The notes: a model not told the origin generated them from the sequence alone. A stretch of DNA of 64,000 nt from Fictibacillus barbaricus (GCF_014635025.1 NZ_BMCE01000004.1:62001-126000), one strand, 5' to 3'. Shown: positions 18,172 to 28,326, counted from the stretch's first letter. A program made the numbers and translations.

Positions 18172-21100
18172 GTGAAGAAAAAAAGTAAAACAAGTCGCCA
18201 GTTCACTAATTATGCTTTAACAGGAATACTACTGACCAGCGTGATCTTCCCAAGTACAGCTGTTCCTCAAAAAATCTCTGCGATAGAGGGAAATTTATCA
18301 GGCAGGACATCAAAAATCATCATTGAAATGGATGATAATCCAATCATCAAGGCTGTTCCTGAACTCGAAAGCAGCATTCAATCTGCTGGAACAATACATA
18401 AATATAAGGAACATAAACAGGTCCTAAGAGAAAAGCAGCAAAAATTATTGAACAGTATAGAAGAAAACGGTATTCAACATAGCAAAGCTAAAGATCACAC
18501 TCTTCTCTTTAACGGGATCTCTTTAGAAGTACCGTCTGATAAAGTCAACGAGCTTAAATCACTTCCAGGCGTCAAGGCAGTTCACACGGATCAAAAATTT
18601 CAAGCGAATCTTGCAGATAGTGTCCCATTGATTGGCGCTCCTGAAGTGTGGTCCCGAAAGGATCAAGCGCAGCAAAATATTACCGGAAAAGGTGTCACAA
18701 TTGCGGTCATTGACTCTGGTGTCGACTATACTCATCCTGATCTTGGCGGAAAATTAGGACCAGGGAATAAAGTTGTTGGTGGATATGATTTCGTAAATAA
18801 TGATACTGATCCGATGGATGATAATGGCCACGGTACTCATGTTGCTGGAATCGCTGTGGGTAAAGGAGGAGTTACTGGTGTTGCTCCAGATGCTAATATT
18901 ACAGCCTACAAAGTTCTCGATGATTGGGGATATGGATATATGTCCGATATTCTTTCAGCAATCGAGGCTTCCGTTTCACCTGATAATCCTCATCGTGCTG
19001 ACGTAGTTAACATGAGTCTCGGGGGATCTGGAGACGGTAATGATCCTATTTCCAAAGCCGCCCAAAACGCTGTAGATGCCGGAATCGTTGTAGTCGCTGC
19101 CGCAGGTAATAGCGGACCTTCACACGGAACAGTGAATGCCCCTGCTTTGGCAGAAGGTGTGCTTTCTGTAGGAGCAAGCACGAGTGGGGTTATAGTTCCT
19201 GCTGCTTCTATGGTCTCACCGGTAAAAATGGATCTGGACCCCTCCCACATCTTTTACTCCGCAAATCCACCTGGTACTCCATTTTCAGCTGAAGTAGTTG
19301 ATGCTGGTGAGGGATGGCCGGATGTTTATGAGGGGCTCGATGTGAAAGGAAAGATTGTTCTTGTTCAAGGAGGTTTAGATCAGGGCATTGAAAAAGCAAT
19401 GGCAGCCCAAGAAAAAGGGGCTGTTGCTGTTTTATTCTATGAACCAACACCATTGCTACCCCCGATCGGTCCTGGAGCGAACGATGCTGAGAGTCTTCTT
19501 CGTCAAGAAGAAAAGGAACATCAATTTAAGGCAGGTTATTTTGATGGTCGTTTAGAATCGTTACTAGCTATGGATATCGCTAGAGAAACCGCAGAAGAAG
19601 TGAAGGCACAGCTTGAGAAAGGGGCTGTACAAGTAAAAATAAGCGGGACTCCGATAACTGACACAGTGGCAAATTTCAGTTCAAGAGGGACAGTTGATTA
19701 TAAGATTGGAACAGACCTTGTGGCACCTGGTGTTGAAATTAAGTCAACTACTCCTAAATGGCTGGATGAAGGTGGTTATTACAGACTCAGCGGGACGAGC
19801 ATGGCAGCTCCTCACGCCGCTGGTGCAGCCGCGTTGCTTCGACAGCTGCATCCAACTTGGGACTCAACCGACATTACAAGTGCGTTATCCATAACAGCTA
19901 AACAGGTTCCTTCACACGATGTCATTGATCAGGCAGCAGGAAGACTTGATCTTGAAGCTGCAGCAAGAACAAATATTATTTCTTCAAAGAGTGGTTTATC
20001 TTTCGGATTGGCTGATTTAAAAGAAGAAATGATCAATGAGACATCAACCTTCACTTTAAGCAACAAAGGAAACAAAACCATTGATCTTGATTTATCTGTT
20101 AAGAAAGGTAAGCAAACACAGGCAAATGTATCGATTCGTCCGTCTTCTGTATCAATCAAGCCGGGTGAACATGTAGATATCACAGTTGATCTCGCACATG
20201 TTACCCCTTCAACTGATACAGATATAACAGGATGGATTGTAGGCCAAGCAGAAGGTGAACCGAATTTAAGCATTCCGTATCATTTGGCAGTTCGGCATTT
20301 CCAGGTTACTGTCACACCAGATCCGACCGAATCAGATACAGAGGCGTTTATTTACAGCCCTGTTGATCTAAGTGATGTTCCAAATATGAATGTTATAACA
20401 CCAAAAGGCAAATCTATTAGTGTTACTCCAGTCGCAGATAAGAGCAGATGGTTTAGAGCTCCGATTGATGTAGAGGAAAAAGGAATTTACAAGGTGGTAG
20501 TAAGTTCAACTGTTAAAAATTCCTCCAGTGGAAAAGATGTTTTAATAAATGGAACAGCTAATTTTCAAGCCATCTCTTCTGAGAAAGGCGGAGAGTCTTG
20601 GAAGAAGGTGGGTCCTTTATCTAATGCTGGGTATATGAACTTGGATCCTAATAGTTCAAATAATATGATGGTTCTTGACTCAGATGCACCTTCCATTTTT
20701 CAAACAGATGATGGGGCAAAAACGTGGGAAGAAAACAGAAATATCCCTGTTGATAATGGTTTACCTGTTGAAATGGTTGCCGATCCAACAAATAAAAAGA
20801 AATTGTATGTAATCATAAAAGGAGAACCTAATATAGGAACGTATAAAGGAAAAATCCTAACTAGCGATAACAACGGAAAGAGTTGGGAATTGGTCCCATT
20901 CCCACTGGATGTTGAGTTACAAGACATCGAAATTAGCAAGGATGGTAAAACATTAATAACCGTTACACAAGATAATGAGAATTCTGATTACCGTGCGTAC
21001 ATCAGCTTTAATAAAGGGGAAAGTTGGGAATTAATCCAAGTTGGGAAGAACAACATTTCTAATGTACATCTAAAAGGAAATGATTTATATTTAGGCACGC

Positions 21101-22494
21101 TAGAAGGTCTCAGCGTCATTAGAGATCTTTATTCCAGCAAGATGGATGTTAAAAAGTTGTTTACCCCACCTAATTATTTTGTAAACAGTGTTGTAAGCGA
21201 TGATCATGTAATCGTTGCTAAAGCACCTATAGACGGAATTTATTTGTCAAAAGATAACGGTCAAAACTGGGAAAAAGCAGATCTTCCATTCAGATACCCA
21301 TCAAGAGTAGAAATTATAGAAGGAAACATTTATGTTGGGGCACATGATGCTACGGGTGTGTGGGTAAGTAAAGATCAAGGAGAGACTTGGAAAGTATGGA
21401 AAGGAGCGTTTAGTCAACCTGTTGATATACTGGACATAGCGAAAGATCCAAAATCTTCCTCTGTTTTTGTCTCCAATTTTGGAGCAGGTATCTATAAAAC
21501 ACAAGACCAAGGAGAATCGTATAAAAGAATCGGAATTCCAGGGGCCAATGTGTATGATCTGGAAATGATTTATGATAAGAATAATAAAAGCAAACTGCTG
21601 GCAGGGACTGCAGTAGGTACTTACAGTACCGGAATCCCAACAAACAAAGATATTAATCCTTCCATATTAGAATGGGGACAAGCTGAAGCTGAGGGTGGAG
21701 GGATTGGAGTAGGTATTCTTCATATTGCAACTTCTCCCATTAATAAGAACTTAGCCTTTAAGATACGTGAAATCGGTGGAGCTTTTGTTATCTCTAAAAG
21801 TACAGATGGAGGAATCACGTGGGAAGAGAAAACAGCTGGAGCGCAGCTGGCGAACTCCATGAGCATCCACCAGGCTGATCCAAATCAAGTTTTTGTATCT
21901 TATTCATATATGGTTTATTTGACCGGTAAATTACAAAATGGCTTGATGATTAGTACTGATGGTGGCGACACATGGAAAAAAGTTAAAACCTCAGAACGGT
22001 TTACTGTTTTGAAGGGTGATCCTAGTGATCCTAACCGTCTTTGGGCTGGTAGTCCTAATGGTTTATTTTTATCAACCGATAAAGGAATTACGTTTAAAAA
22101 GGTTCAAAACGTACCAGTAAATGCTATTGAAATCTCGGCTCAAAATCCAAAACAAATATTCATAGCTGGTAAAGAATTATATTATAGTACAGATGGGGCT
22201 AATACTATAAAAAAAGGAAGCTACGAAAGTTTGGGTATCTATGTAACTGATATTCAATCAACACCAAGTAACCCTAACGTTGTATATGCATCTACAGGTA
22301 AGTTTTATCAGGCTGGTTTATTACAAGGCGGCCATGGTGTAGTGAGAAGTACTGATGGCGGAAAAACATGGCACAATTTCTCAGTCGGACTAGATAATAA
22401 AGATACGACATCTCTGGTTCTGTCCCCTGACCAAGATTATTTGTTCGTCGGGACAGACGGTGGAAGTGTCCATCGTATTAAGATAAAGAATTAA
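18172..22494 (+). CDS. Secreted Vpr-like subtilisin fused to BNR/Asp-box beta-propeller
   Basis: 1440 residues from a GTG start with GAGAGGAG upstream. Order: signal peptide (about 1-38), I9-type propeptide (46-145), S8 protease with D181 (VIDSGVDYTHPD), H220 (NGHGTHVAG) and S543 (SGTSMAAPH), a PA domain inserted between His and Ser (about 345-480), Ig-like segments (600-800), then about eleven Asp-box repeats of the form S-T-D-x-G-x-T-W (about 840-1430), suggesting one or two beta-propellers. B. subtilis Vpr has the protease and PA parts but is about 800 residues, so the propeller is an extra module. It should be an active extracellular protease with a binding propeller. A strong terminator follows. 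Confidence 0.92.
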   Translation: MKKKSKTSRQFTNYALTGILLTSVIFPSTAVPQKISAIEGNLSGRTSKIIIEMDDNPIIKAVPELESSIQSAGTIHKYKEHKQVLREKQQKLLNSIEENGIQHSKAKDHTLLFNGISLEVPSDKVNELKSLPGVKAVHTDQKFQANLADSVPLIGAPEVWSRKDQAQQNITGKGVTIAVIDSGVDYTHPDLGGKLGPGNKVVGGYDFVNNDTDPMDDNGHGTHVAGIAVGKGGVTGVAPDANITAYKVLDDWGYGYMSDILSAIEASVSPDNPHRADVVNMSLGGSGDGNDPISKAAQNAVDAGIVVVAAAGNSGPSHGTVNAPALAEGVLSVGASTSGVIVPAASMVSPVKMDLDPSHIFYSANPPGTPFSAEVVDAGEGWPDVYEGLDVKGKIVLVQGGLDQGIEKAMAAQEKGAVAVLFYEPTPLLPPIGPGANDAESLLRQEEKEHQFKAGYFDGRLESLLAMDIARETAEEVKAQLEKGAVQVKISGTPITDTVANFSSRGTVDYKIGTDLVAPGVEIKSTTPKWLDEGGYYRLSGTSMAAPHAAGAAALLRQLHPTWDSTDITSALSITAKQVPSHDVIDQAAGRLDLEAAARTNIISSKSGLSFGLADLKEEMINETSTFTLSNKGNKTIDLDLSVKKGKQTQANVSIRPSSVSIKPGEHVDITVDLAHVTPSTDTDITGWIVGQAEGEPNLSIPYHLAVRHFQVTVTPDPTESDTEAFIYSPVDLSDVPNMNVITPKGKSISVTPVADKSRWFRAPIDVEEKGIYKVVVSSTVKNSSSGKDVLINGTANFQAISSEKGGESWKKVGPLSNAGYMNLDPNSSNNMMVLDSDAPSIFQTDDGAKTWEENRNIPVDNGLPVEMVADPTNKKKLYVIIKGEPNIGTYKGKILTSDNNGKSWELVPFPLDVELQDIEISKDGKTLITVTQDNENSDYRAYISFNKGESWELIQVGKNNISNVHLKGNDLYLGTLEGLSVIRDLYSSKMDVKKLFTPPNYFVNSVVSDDHVIVAKAPIDGIYLSKDNGQNWEKADLPFRYPSRVEIIEGNIYVGAHDATGVWVSKDQGETWKVWKGAFSQPVDILDIAKDPKSSSVFVSNFGAGIYKTQDQGESYKRIGIPGANVYDLEMIYDKNNKSKLLAGTAVGTYSTGIPTNKDINPSILEWGQAEAEGGGIGVGILHIATSPINKNLAFKIREIGGAFVISKSTDGGITWEEKTAGAQLANSMSIHQADPNQVFVSYSYMVYLTGKLQNGLMISTDGGDTWKKVKTSERFTVLKGDPSDPNRLWAGSPNGLFLSTDKGITFKKVQNVPVNAIEISAQNPKQIFIAGKELYYSTDGANTIKKGSYESLGIYVTDIQSTPSNPNVVYASTGKFYQAGLLQGGHGVVRSTDGGKTWHNFSVGLDNKDTTSLVLSPDQDYLFVGTDGGSVHRIKIKN

Positions 22495-22516
22495 AAAAAT
22501 TCATTAAAAACACCTA

Positions 22517-22550
22517 TTCCCCTATTCTTAGAATAGGGGAAACTTTTTGT
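22517..22550 (+). terminator. Terminator of the Vpr-like protease gene
   Basis: Stem TTCCCCTATTCT / AGAATAGGGGAA followed by ACTTTTTGT, 23 bp past the stop. Confidence 0.85.
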
Positions 22551-22610
22551 TTATATGTCTGTATATGAGTACACCAAAATAGATTTTCGATATTAGATAG
22601 ATTCGATCGA

Positions 22611-22649
22611 ACACAGAAAAACCTTTATAATTCAAGGTTTTTTCTGTGT
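22611..22649 (-). terminator. Terminator of the serine hydrolase gene
   Basis: Stem ACACAGAAAAACCTT / AAGGTTTTTTCTGTGT, one bulge, oriented for the minus-strand hydrolase ending at 22683. Confidence 0.75.
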
Positions 22650-22682
22650 TTCTAGAATGTTATATGAAAATTATCATAACAC

Positions 22683-24572
22683 TTAAAAGAATGTTCCAAT
22701 TAAATTCCAGAAAATAAGATTTGGGATAAAGATCAATCCTACAATGTTAAGTACAGCATAAACAAATGATGACCCTCGACCGATCAATTTTTCTCTTCTT
22801 AGTGCATTGTGAAGGCGGATCAACCATACGTTCAAAAGGAATCCTGCAATAGGAAGTATTATAGCCAACCACAAGGATGGTGCGTCGCTACTGCCATAGT
22901 TCAGTTCCTGGAACCAAAGGATCAATAAAAAGTAAGCGGTATAAAGAAAATTCGAAAGCCATGATTTTTTTCGAAATTTAGTTACCAATGGGTTGATTGT
23001 CTGTTTTCTTAACTTGCGCACAATCCCGGTTATCGGATATAAGAACACCGATAAAAGAGGGATAAGGACAAGGATTAGGAAAACACTGAGCTTAAAGATA
23101 GCGTGGTTACTCCATGACACTTTTTCATAAGCCATCATCGTTAACGAGCTTAGTGTGAAATGAGTATCTCCATCTGGCGTTTTATAAAAATAGATGGTAT
23201 CAGGTCCGTTTTCCTCTGCAAATAGGTTGGTTTCTTCCTCAAGAAAAATCATCTTCTTCCCTGACAGTGTAAGTTCTATCTTCCCATCATCAATCACATT
23301 TACTTTTGACATGGGTTGTTGCAAGAGAGCGATAAGTTTACCTTCTTGATGATGGACATAACGAGTAGAACGATAACCTCCTTCTATTTTATCTTCTAAA
23401 TCGCTTTTCTTGGTCACCTTTGGACCAAGTTGATGTTCATAAGATTGAGGATAAAAGTCTTTGTGAAATTGGTTAAAGAAATCTGTAAATAATAGTCTCC
23501 CCTTGTCACTATTGGTAGAGATGAATATCCCTAACTTTTCGTCTGGGATCAGATAGAGATTTGCCCGAAACCCTTCTAATGTTCCACCATGCATGATGGG
23601 CTGGTGTTGGTCCCTCGGCATATCTTCAAAAAAGTTATAGGAGAACCCAGCAATTCTTGGATGGATCGTAAAATGACGTTTCTGCATAAACTTAGATGTT
23701 TCTTCGTTCATCAAAACATTTTTGTATTCACCAGACTGCAAGTGCGCCATCATATAATTTGCCATATCTGGTGCAGTAGAAAACGCGGAACCAGCCGGTC
23801 TTAAATTGATTTCTTTCGCTTGTTGTTCCACAAATTTACCATCTTTAGCTGCATAGCTTCTGACTGGATTCTTCGGAATAGTTAAAGTTGTGTTTTTCAT
23901 GTGTAGAGGATCGAAAATATGCTTCTGCATGTATTCCTCATAAGATTGACCTGTAACGTCCTCAATAATTAAACCTAGTAAAGCATACCCATAGTTATTA
24001 TAACTAGAATCCACACCTGGCTTTTCGATCATTTTAGGCAGGGATTTATGAACGTACTCTCTTAGAGAAATATCTTTTTCACCACTGACAAAGTAGTATA
24101 ATGTCTCATCAAAACCCGCAGTATGTGTAAGGAGATGATGGACCGTAATGGTATTACCATCCTTTCCTTTTATTTCGATATCTTTTAAATATTTATTGAT
24201 ATCTTCGTTCACATCGACTTTGCCTTGCTCCACTAGTTGCATAATGGCAGTAGCGGTCATGGTTTTTGTAATGGAACCTATTCTAAATGGCATACTCTCT
24301 GGGTCTACAGGTGTTTTTTTCTCAACATCTGAATATCCATATCCTTTTGTGAACAGGATTTTACCGTCTTTAACAACAGAAATGGCCACTCCTGGAACGG
24401 GGTACTTCTTCATGTTCTTTTCAATTTTTTCATCGACATACTTTTCTAGCCGCTTCGAATCGTTGATATTAAGATTTTGTTGTTCATTGGCATGTGCAAT
24501 TTCATGAGTTGACATAAAAAACATACCTACCAATAGTAATGGTCCTAATATTTTTTTCAATTTATTTATCAA
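22683..24572 (-). CDS. Membrane-anchored serine hydrolase (class C beta-lactamase/PBP4* family)
   Basis: A 629-residue protein with a signal peptide (1-28), a beta-lactamase-fold domain (about 45-375) with nucleophile motif SITK, second motif YNNYG and third motif HGG, a beta-rich linker, and four hydrophobic helices at the C-terminus (about 505-629). This is typical of bacillar PBP4*/PbpX-like D-aminopeptidase or carboxypeptidase homologues that act on wall precursors or antibiotic peptides. It starts at TTG with GGGGGAG upstream. Three CTTA motifs at 11-bp spacing lie about 135 bp upstream, shared with the neighbouring ABC operon. Confidence 0.88.
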   Translation of the reverse strand: MINKLKKILGPLLLVGMFFMSTHEIAHANEQQNLNINDSKRLEKYVDEKIEKNMKKYPVPGVAISVVKDGKILFTKGYGYSDVEKKTPVDPESMPFRIGSITKTMTATAIMQLVEQGKVDVNEDINKYLKDIEIKGKDGNTITVHHLLTHTAGFDETLYYFVSGEKDISLREYVHKSLPKMIEKPGVDSSYNNYGYALLGLIIEDVTGQSYEEYMQKHIFDPLHMKNTTLTIPKNPVRSYAAKDGKFVEQQAKEINLRPAGSAFSTAPDMANYMMAHLQSGEYKNVLMNEETSKFMQKRHFTIHPRIAGFSYNFFEDMPRDQHQPIMHGGTLEGFRANLYLIPDEKLGIFISTNSDKGRLLFTDFFNQFHKDFYPQSYEHQLGPKVTKKSDLEDKIEGGYRSTRYVHHQEGKLIALLQQPMSKVNVIDDGKIELTLSGKKMIFLEEETNLFAEENGPDTIYFYKTPDGDTHFTLSSLTMMAYEKVSWSNHAIFKLSVFLILVLIPLLSVFLYPITGIVRKLRKQTINPLVTKFRKKSWLSNFLYTAYFLLILWFQELNYGSSDAPSLWLAIILPIAGFLLNVWLIRLHNALRREKLIGRGSSFVYAVLNIVGLIFIPNLIFWNLIGTFF

Positions 24573-24704
24573 GATAGCTCCCCCTGTGTTTAGATAAATT
24601 CAGTACTTTAAAGTTTTTAGGTGAATGGATAATAGCTTATTGAACTCTAAGATCAAAGAAGTAACTCACTATAAATATCATTGTAAGTTTTTATTTTTTC
24701 TTTT

Positions 24705-24744
24705 TTCTTACTCAATTCTTAATTATTTCTTAAGAAAATTCTTA
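24705..24744 (-). promoter_or_regulatory. 11-bp-spaced CTTA repeats, site a
   Basis: CTTA begins at 24707, 24718 and 24729 (exact 11-bp steps), with a fourth at 24741. Tandem half-sites one helical turn apart are typical of OmpR-family response regulators. It is upstream of the 22.7-24.6 kb hydrolase. Confidence 0.65.
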
Positions 24745-24886
24745 TTAAGCCCATTTATCGAATACGTTTATTGTTTGCATTTATGACATATTAAAACAAC
24801 TACAATTCGAAGTGGCGAACTTTTTTCACCAATCTAAAATCCTGGAAATCCACATATAGGTCCGTTTGAAAACATTGCAAGAAAAG

Positions 24887-24912
24887 GACGACCGAGCTTA
24901 CTCTCGGTCGTC
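24887..24912 (-). terminator. Terminator of the ABC exporter operon
   Basis: Perfect 10-bp GC-rich stem GACGACCGAG / CTCGGTCGTC, 6-nt loop, tail CTTTTCTT on the minus strand, just past the permease stop. Confidence 0.88.
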
Positions 24913-24920
24913 TCATCTAA

Positions 24921-25622
24921 TCACTTAATCAAGTCTACATTTTCAACGTTCTTAATGGAAATATACGCAATGACTAACCCCACTGCTGCAAGTATTACTG
25001 GTATAATAATAATTGAGTTTAGTGAAAAACCATTTATTTGACTTCCGAATACCGACACGATCAATAACGAGGTTATAATGGTTGCTGGTACTGAATACTT
25101 CCTCATGCCGATGTAAAGCGGGATTAAACTCATGCAGCTAGCTGCTATAGTATTCATAAAAACACTTAAAGAATGTTTTAAGAGAACAGATAATGTTAAA
25201 TCATTTGGAACTACATGCAAGAAACTATTAAATACAAAATAGACAACGTTAATAAAAACGTTCGACAAAATGATATTGATAAACGTAAAGCCCATTACGA
25301 TGAGGAGCTTAGCAAAAATTAGCTTCTTGCGGTTGATCGGATACATGAAGAGCACTGTGATAGACTTGGTTTTGAATTCATCTATTACAAAACGTGAAAG
25401 AAGTACGGAAGCAAACACAATAAAAGTCACTCTGGCTAATGTATCCATCATAGGCAATAATTCTGAATAACTTTGCGCCGGGGATTGGGTTTCTCCTTCA
25501 AATGTCTGCCCCCACGTCACCAAGCACATAAATGCTGCGATTATGAGGTAGATAATAAGAGCAGTTCGGAAATATCCTCTGATTTTAAACTTTTTCATTT
25601 CTAATCCGATTAATTTAAGCAT
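24921..25622 (-). CDS. ABC-2 type permease (BcrB-like)
   Basis: A 233-residue protein with six hydrophobic helices, the layout of BcrB/ABC-2 permeases of peptide-antibiotic exporters. ATG 25622 is chosen since GGAGGTGG precedes it; GTG 25631 overlaps that site. The gene overlaps the 3' end of the ATPase gene by 8 bp, so translation is coupled. With the ATPase it should form an exporter or detoxifier of a membrane-active peptide or lipid II-binding antibiotic; substrate unknown. Confidence 0.85.
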   Translation of the reverse strand: MLKLIGLEMKKFKIRGYFRTALIIYLIIAAFMCLVTWGQTFEGETQSPAQSYSELLPMMDTLARVTFIVFASVLLSRFVIDEFKTKSITVLFMYPINRKKLIFAKLLIVMGFTFINIILSNVFINVVYFVFNSFLHVVPNDLTLSVLLKHSLSVFMNTIAASCMSLIPLYIGMRKYSVPATIITSLLIVSVFGSQINGFSLNSIIIIPVILAAVGLVIAYISIKNVENVDLIK

Positions 25623-26538
25623 GAATACCACCTCCGTTTAGTAAGGATAAGAAATAATCTTCTAAAGAACTACGTTTCGTTTGGATGGATTCAATGTTAA
25701 CATCGTTTAAAACTAAGGCTTTCGTAATTTCACTCTGAGAGATTTGAGTATCATATATCCGAATGAATTGTTCGTCGATTACTTTGAAATTATTAATGCT
25801 TAAATGATGCTCCAAAACATAAGCAATTCTCTTGCAATCGTTTGACATCACTTCTATATATTCCATGTTTTGATCTGTAATTTCATCCATGGATACTTCC
25901 TTAATTAATTTTCCATGGTTAATTACGCCAATGGTATCGGCAATCAATTCGATTTCTCCAAGAATATGGCTGGATATGAATATGGTAATACCGAACTCTT
26001 TGCAGAGCATTTTAAATAAATCCCGAAGCTCTTTGATTCCAAGAGGGTCTAGTCCATTGATCGGCTCATCCAGGATGAGAAGTTCAGGTTTGGTTGATAT
26101 GGCTCGTGCGATGCCTAATCGTTGTTTCATCCCGAGGGAAAAGTCCTTAACTGCTTTTCCCTCTATACCTTTTAAGTTGACTAGGTTCAAAGCTTCGTCA
26201 ATAGCATTTTTGTCATGGTACCCCATATATTCACAATGGAGTTCCAGATTCTCTCTAGCTGTCAACTTATCATAAAAGATGGGATATTCAATGATCAATC
26301 CCATTCTTCCTAATACTTGGAAGGATGTGTTGGTCAGTTTTTCGCCAAATAGTTCGATCTCGCCTTGTGTTGGTTTCACAAGGTTCGAGATCATCTTCAT
26401 GATCGTGGTTTTACCAGCTCCATTGGGACCTAAGAAACCATAAATTTCACCCTTTCTTATATTCAAGCTGACATTGGATACCAATTCTTTCCCTTGTATC
26501 GTTTTAGTTAGGTGATTCGTTCTCAAAATGTATGTCAT
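25615..26538 (-). CDS. ABC transporter ATPase (BcrA-like)
   Basis: A 307-residue nucleotide-binding subunit with Walker A GPNGAGKTT (about residues 38-46), signature FSLGMKQR, Walker B LLILDEPINGLD and a C-terminal extension typical of BcrA. ATG 26538 with AGGAGAAGG upstream is chosen over an in-frame start at 26595. Its promoter region contains the 11-bp CTTA repeats, and it lies just after the two-component genes, separated by a terminator. The context suggests inducible antimicrobial-peptide resistance. Confidence 0.92.
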   Translation of the reverse strand: MTYILRTNHLTKTIQGKELVSNVSLNIRKGEIYGFLGPNGAGKTTIMKMISNLVKPTQGEIELFGEKLTNTSFQVLGRMGLIIEYPIFYDKLTARENLELHCEYMGYHDKNAIDEALNLVNLKGIEGKAVKDFSLGMKQRLGIARAISTKPELLILDEPINGLDPLGIKELRDLFKMLCKEFGITIFISSHILGEIELIADTIGVINHGKLIKEVSMDEITDQNMEYIEVMSNDCKRIAYVLEHHLSINNFKVIDEQFIRIYDTQISQSEITKALVLNDVNIESIQTKRSSLEDYFLSLLNGGGIHA

Positions 26539-26597
26539 AACTTGCCTTCTCCTATCGTATTTGATAGTTTTCATTTTAAACGGTGAAATTCTCATTT

Positions 26598-26630
26598 TTC
26601 TTAATCAAATCTTACATGTTCCTTAAGTTC
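26598..26630 (-). promoter_or_regulatory. 11-bp-spaced CTTA repeats, site b
   Basis: CTTA begins at 26600, 26611 and 26622. The element reads almost the same as site c (both contain CTTACATGT in the middle repeat). It stands 62-95 bp before the ABC ATPase start, a natural position for activation. Confidence 0.7.
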
Positions 26631-26633
26631 AAA

Positions 26634-26666
26634 AAGCTTATAGAGATTAACACCCTCTATAAGCTT
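26634..26666 (-). terminator. Terminator after the histidine kinase gene
   Basis: Perfect 12-bp stem AAGCTTATAGAG / CTCTATAAGCTT followed on minus by TTTTGAAC. It separates the regulator genes from the ABC operon, implying separate control of the exporter. Confidence 0.82.
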
Positions 26667-26672
26667 CTGAAC

Positions 26673-27629
26673 TCAAGATATACCATGATCCTTTTTATAA
26701 ATTACTTTTTTTAGTGTAAGAGAGAATACTGTCTTAACATGGGGTTTACTATCTATACTAATCGTTCCACCTAGTTTCTCTACTAGTCTTTTCGTTATCG
26801 TCAGGCCGAGTCCGCTGCCCTGATATGATTTATTTCTTGAATCTTCAAGGGTATAGATCCTTTCAAACACCCGGTTCTTATGCAATTCGCTGATTCCTTT
26901 TCCTCGGTCATAAACATCAATATAGATCTTTTTGTGATCACTTTTCACAGAAAGTCCAAGTACTTTTCCGTCCCCACCGTGCTGTATGGCATTTGAAAGT
27001 AAGTTCGTTAAAATCCGGTCAAGAGCTTCCTCGTTTGCCCACGCATAAATAGGTTCTTCCGGAATGTCAATATTCACTTCAAATCCTTTACCGTTTAAAA
27101 TATCGTAGAATTCCAACATGTTTTTTCGGCATACTTCATTTATCTGAACTCTGCTGAGCGGAATATCTTTATCACCCGATTCCAGCTTCGCCAAGTCAAA
27201 AAACTTATTAATAAGCTCTAATACCTCGTTTGTTTTATTATTTACTTTCGAAAGTAGTAACATTCTTTCTTCTCTCTTCATGTCTGGCTCTAGATTTATT
27301 ATCTCGATATACCCAAGGATTACAGTTAATGGTGTTTTTAAATCGTGTGATATATTTGAAAGCATCTTCTTTATTGAATCTTCCATCTTATTGTAATCTG
27401 CCATCATTTTTTGGTTTCGATTGAGTAACCGGTTAATTTCGTTTAGGATGGTTATCAGCTCTTTGTCACCCGTCATCAACAACAGCTTTTCCATCGTATT
27501 TTCTGTTACGATTTTGCCTAATTTCTCATGTAATTGTTGAAGGTGTCTGCTACGAGTTTGATTCCGTTTGTTTTGAAGATAAATGATAATTAATAAAATC
27601 CCTACTATCAAGAGCAAGGCGATATTCAT
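26673..27629 (-). CDS. Sensor histidine kinase with a single N-terminal helix
   Basis: A 318-residue protein with one membrane helix (3-18), a coiled linker, an H-box with H95 in ISHDLKTPLTV, and the N, G1 (DRGKGI) and G2 (GSGLGLTI) boxes of the ATPase domain. It has no extracellular domain, so stimulus sensing probably uses the membrane or the partner ABC exporter. ATG 27629 (GGGAGG upstream) lies 4 bp past the response regulator stop. The cognate regulator is the gene directly upstream. Confidence 0.92.
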   Translation of the reverse strand: MNIALLLIVGILLIIIYLQNKRNQTRSRHLQQLHEKLGKIVTENTMEKLLLMTGDKELITILNEINRLLNRNQKMMADYNKMEDSIKKMLSNISHDLKTPLTVILGYIEIINLEPDMKREERMLLLSKVNNKTNEVLELINKFFDLAKLESGDKDIPLSRVQINEVCRKNMLEFYDILNGKGFEVNIDIPEEPIYAWANEEALDRILTNLLSNAIQHGGDGKVLGLSVKSDHKKIYIDVYDRGKGISELHKNRVFERIYTLEDSRNKSYQGSGLGLTITKRLVEKLGGTISIDSKPHVKTVFSLTLKKVIYKKDHGIS

Positions 27630-27633
27630 ATGA

Positions 27634-28326
27634 TCATCCCTCCCATTTGTAACCAATCCCCCACAATGTCTTTATATATCGGGGGTTAGAAGGATCATCC
27701 TCTATTTTTTCCCTCAATCTACGAATATGAACATTAATCACGTTCTCGTCTCCGTAATATTCGTTATTCCAAATGAAGTTATAAATTTGGGCTTTTGTAT
27801 ACACCCTGTTTGGGTGACTAACAAACAGCTTCAAGATATCAAACTCTTTAGAAGTTAGATTGATCTCTATATCGTTTTTGCTCAGTGAAAAGTTAGCCAA
27901 ATCAATTTTCAGTTTACCGATTACGAGGGGGTGTTCGACTTTCTGTTCAGGTGTCGAATATTTAGTCGCTCGTCTGATAGCGGCTTTAACTCTAGCTGAA
28001 AGCTCAATGACTGAGAAGGGTTTCGCGATGTAATCATCTGCTCCGAACCCCAACCCCAATGCTTTATCTACATCACTGTCCTTAGCTGACATGATCAGTA
28101 TAGGCACCGAGCTTCTTTCTCTTATGAACTTGATCACATCCATACCGTCTAGTTTAGGCATCATGATGTCTACGATTACAATATCAAATGAATCCGTATT
28201 AAACGCAGTAAGTCCTTCTTCACCATTAAACGCAGTGGTTACAATAAAACCGTCCTTTGTTAAGCTACTCTGAACCATTTCACTTATCGAGATATCATCT
28301 TCAATTAATAATATTTTATGTGGCAT
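27634..28326 (-). CDS. OmpR-family response regulator
   Basis: A 230-residue protein with a receiver domain (phospho-acceptor D53 in IVDIMMPKLDG, K in the AKPF motif) and a C-terminal winged helix (about 130-228, INVHIRRLREKIE, GIGYKW). It starts at ATG with GAGGAAA upstream. The repeated CTTA elements at 11-bp steps near the ABC operon and serine hydrolases are the most likely binding sites; this link is inference. Confidence 0.93.
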   Translation of the reverse strand: MPHKILLIEDDISISEMVQSSLTKDGFIVTTAFNGEEGLTAFNTDSFDIVIVDIMMPKLDGMDVIKFIRERSSVPILIMSAKDSDVDKALGLGFGADDYIAKPFSVIELSARVKAAIRRATKYSTPEQKVEHPLVIGKLKIDLANFSLSKNDIEINLTSKEFDILKLFVSHPNRVYTKAQIYNFIWNNEYYGDENVINVHIRRLREKIEDDPSNPRYIKTLWGIGYKWEG

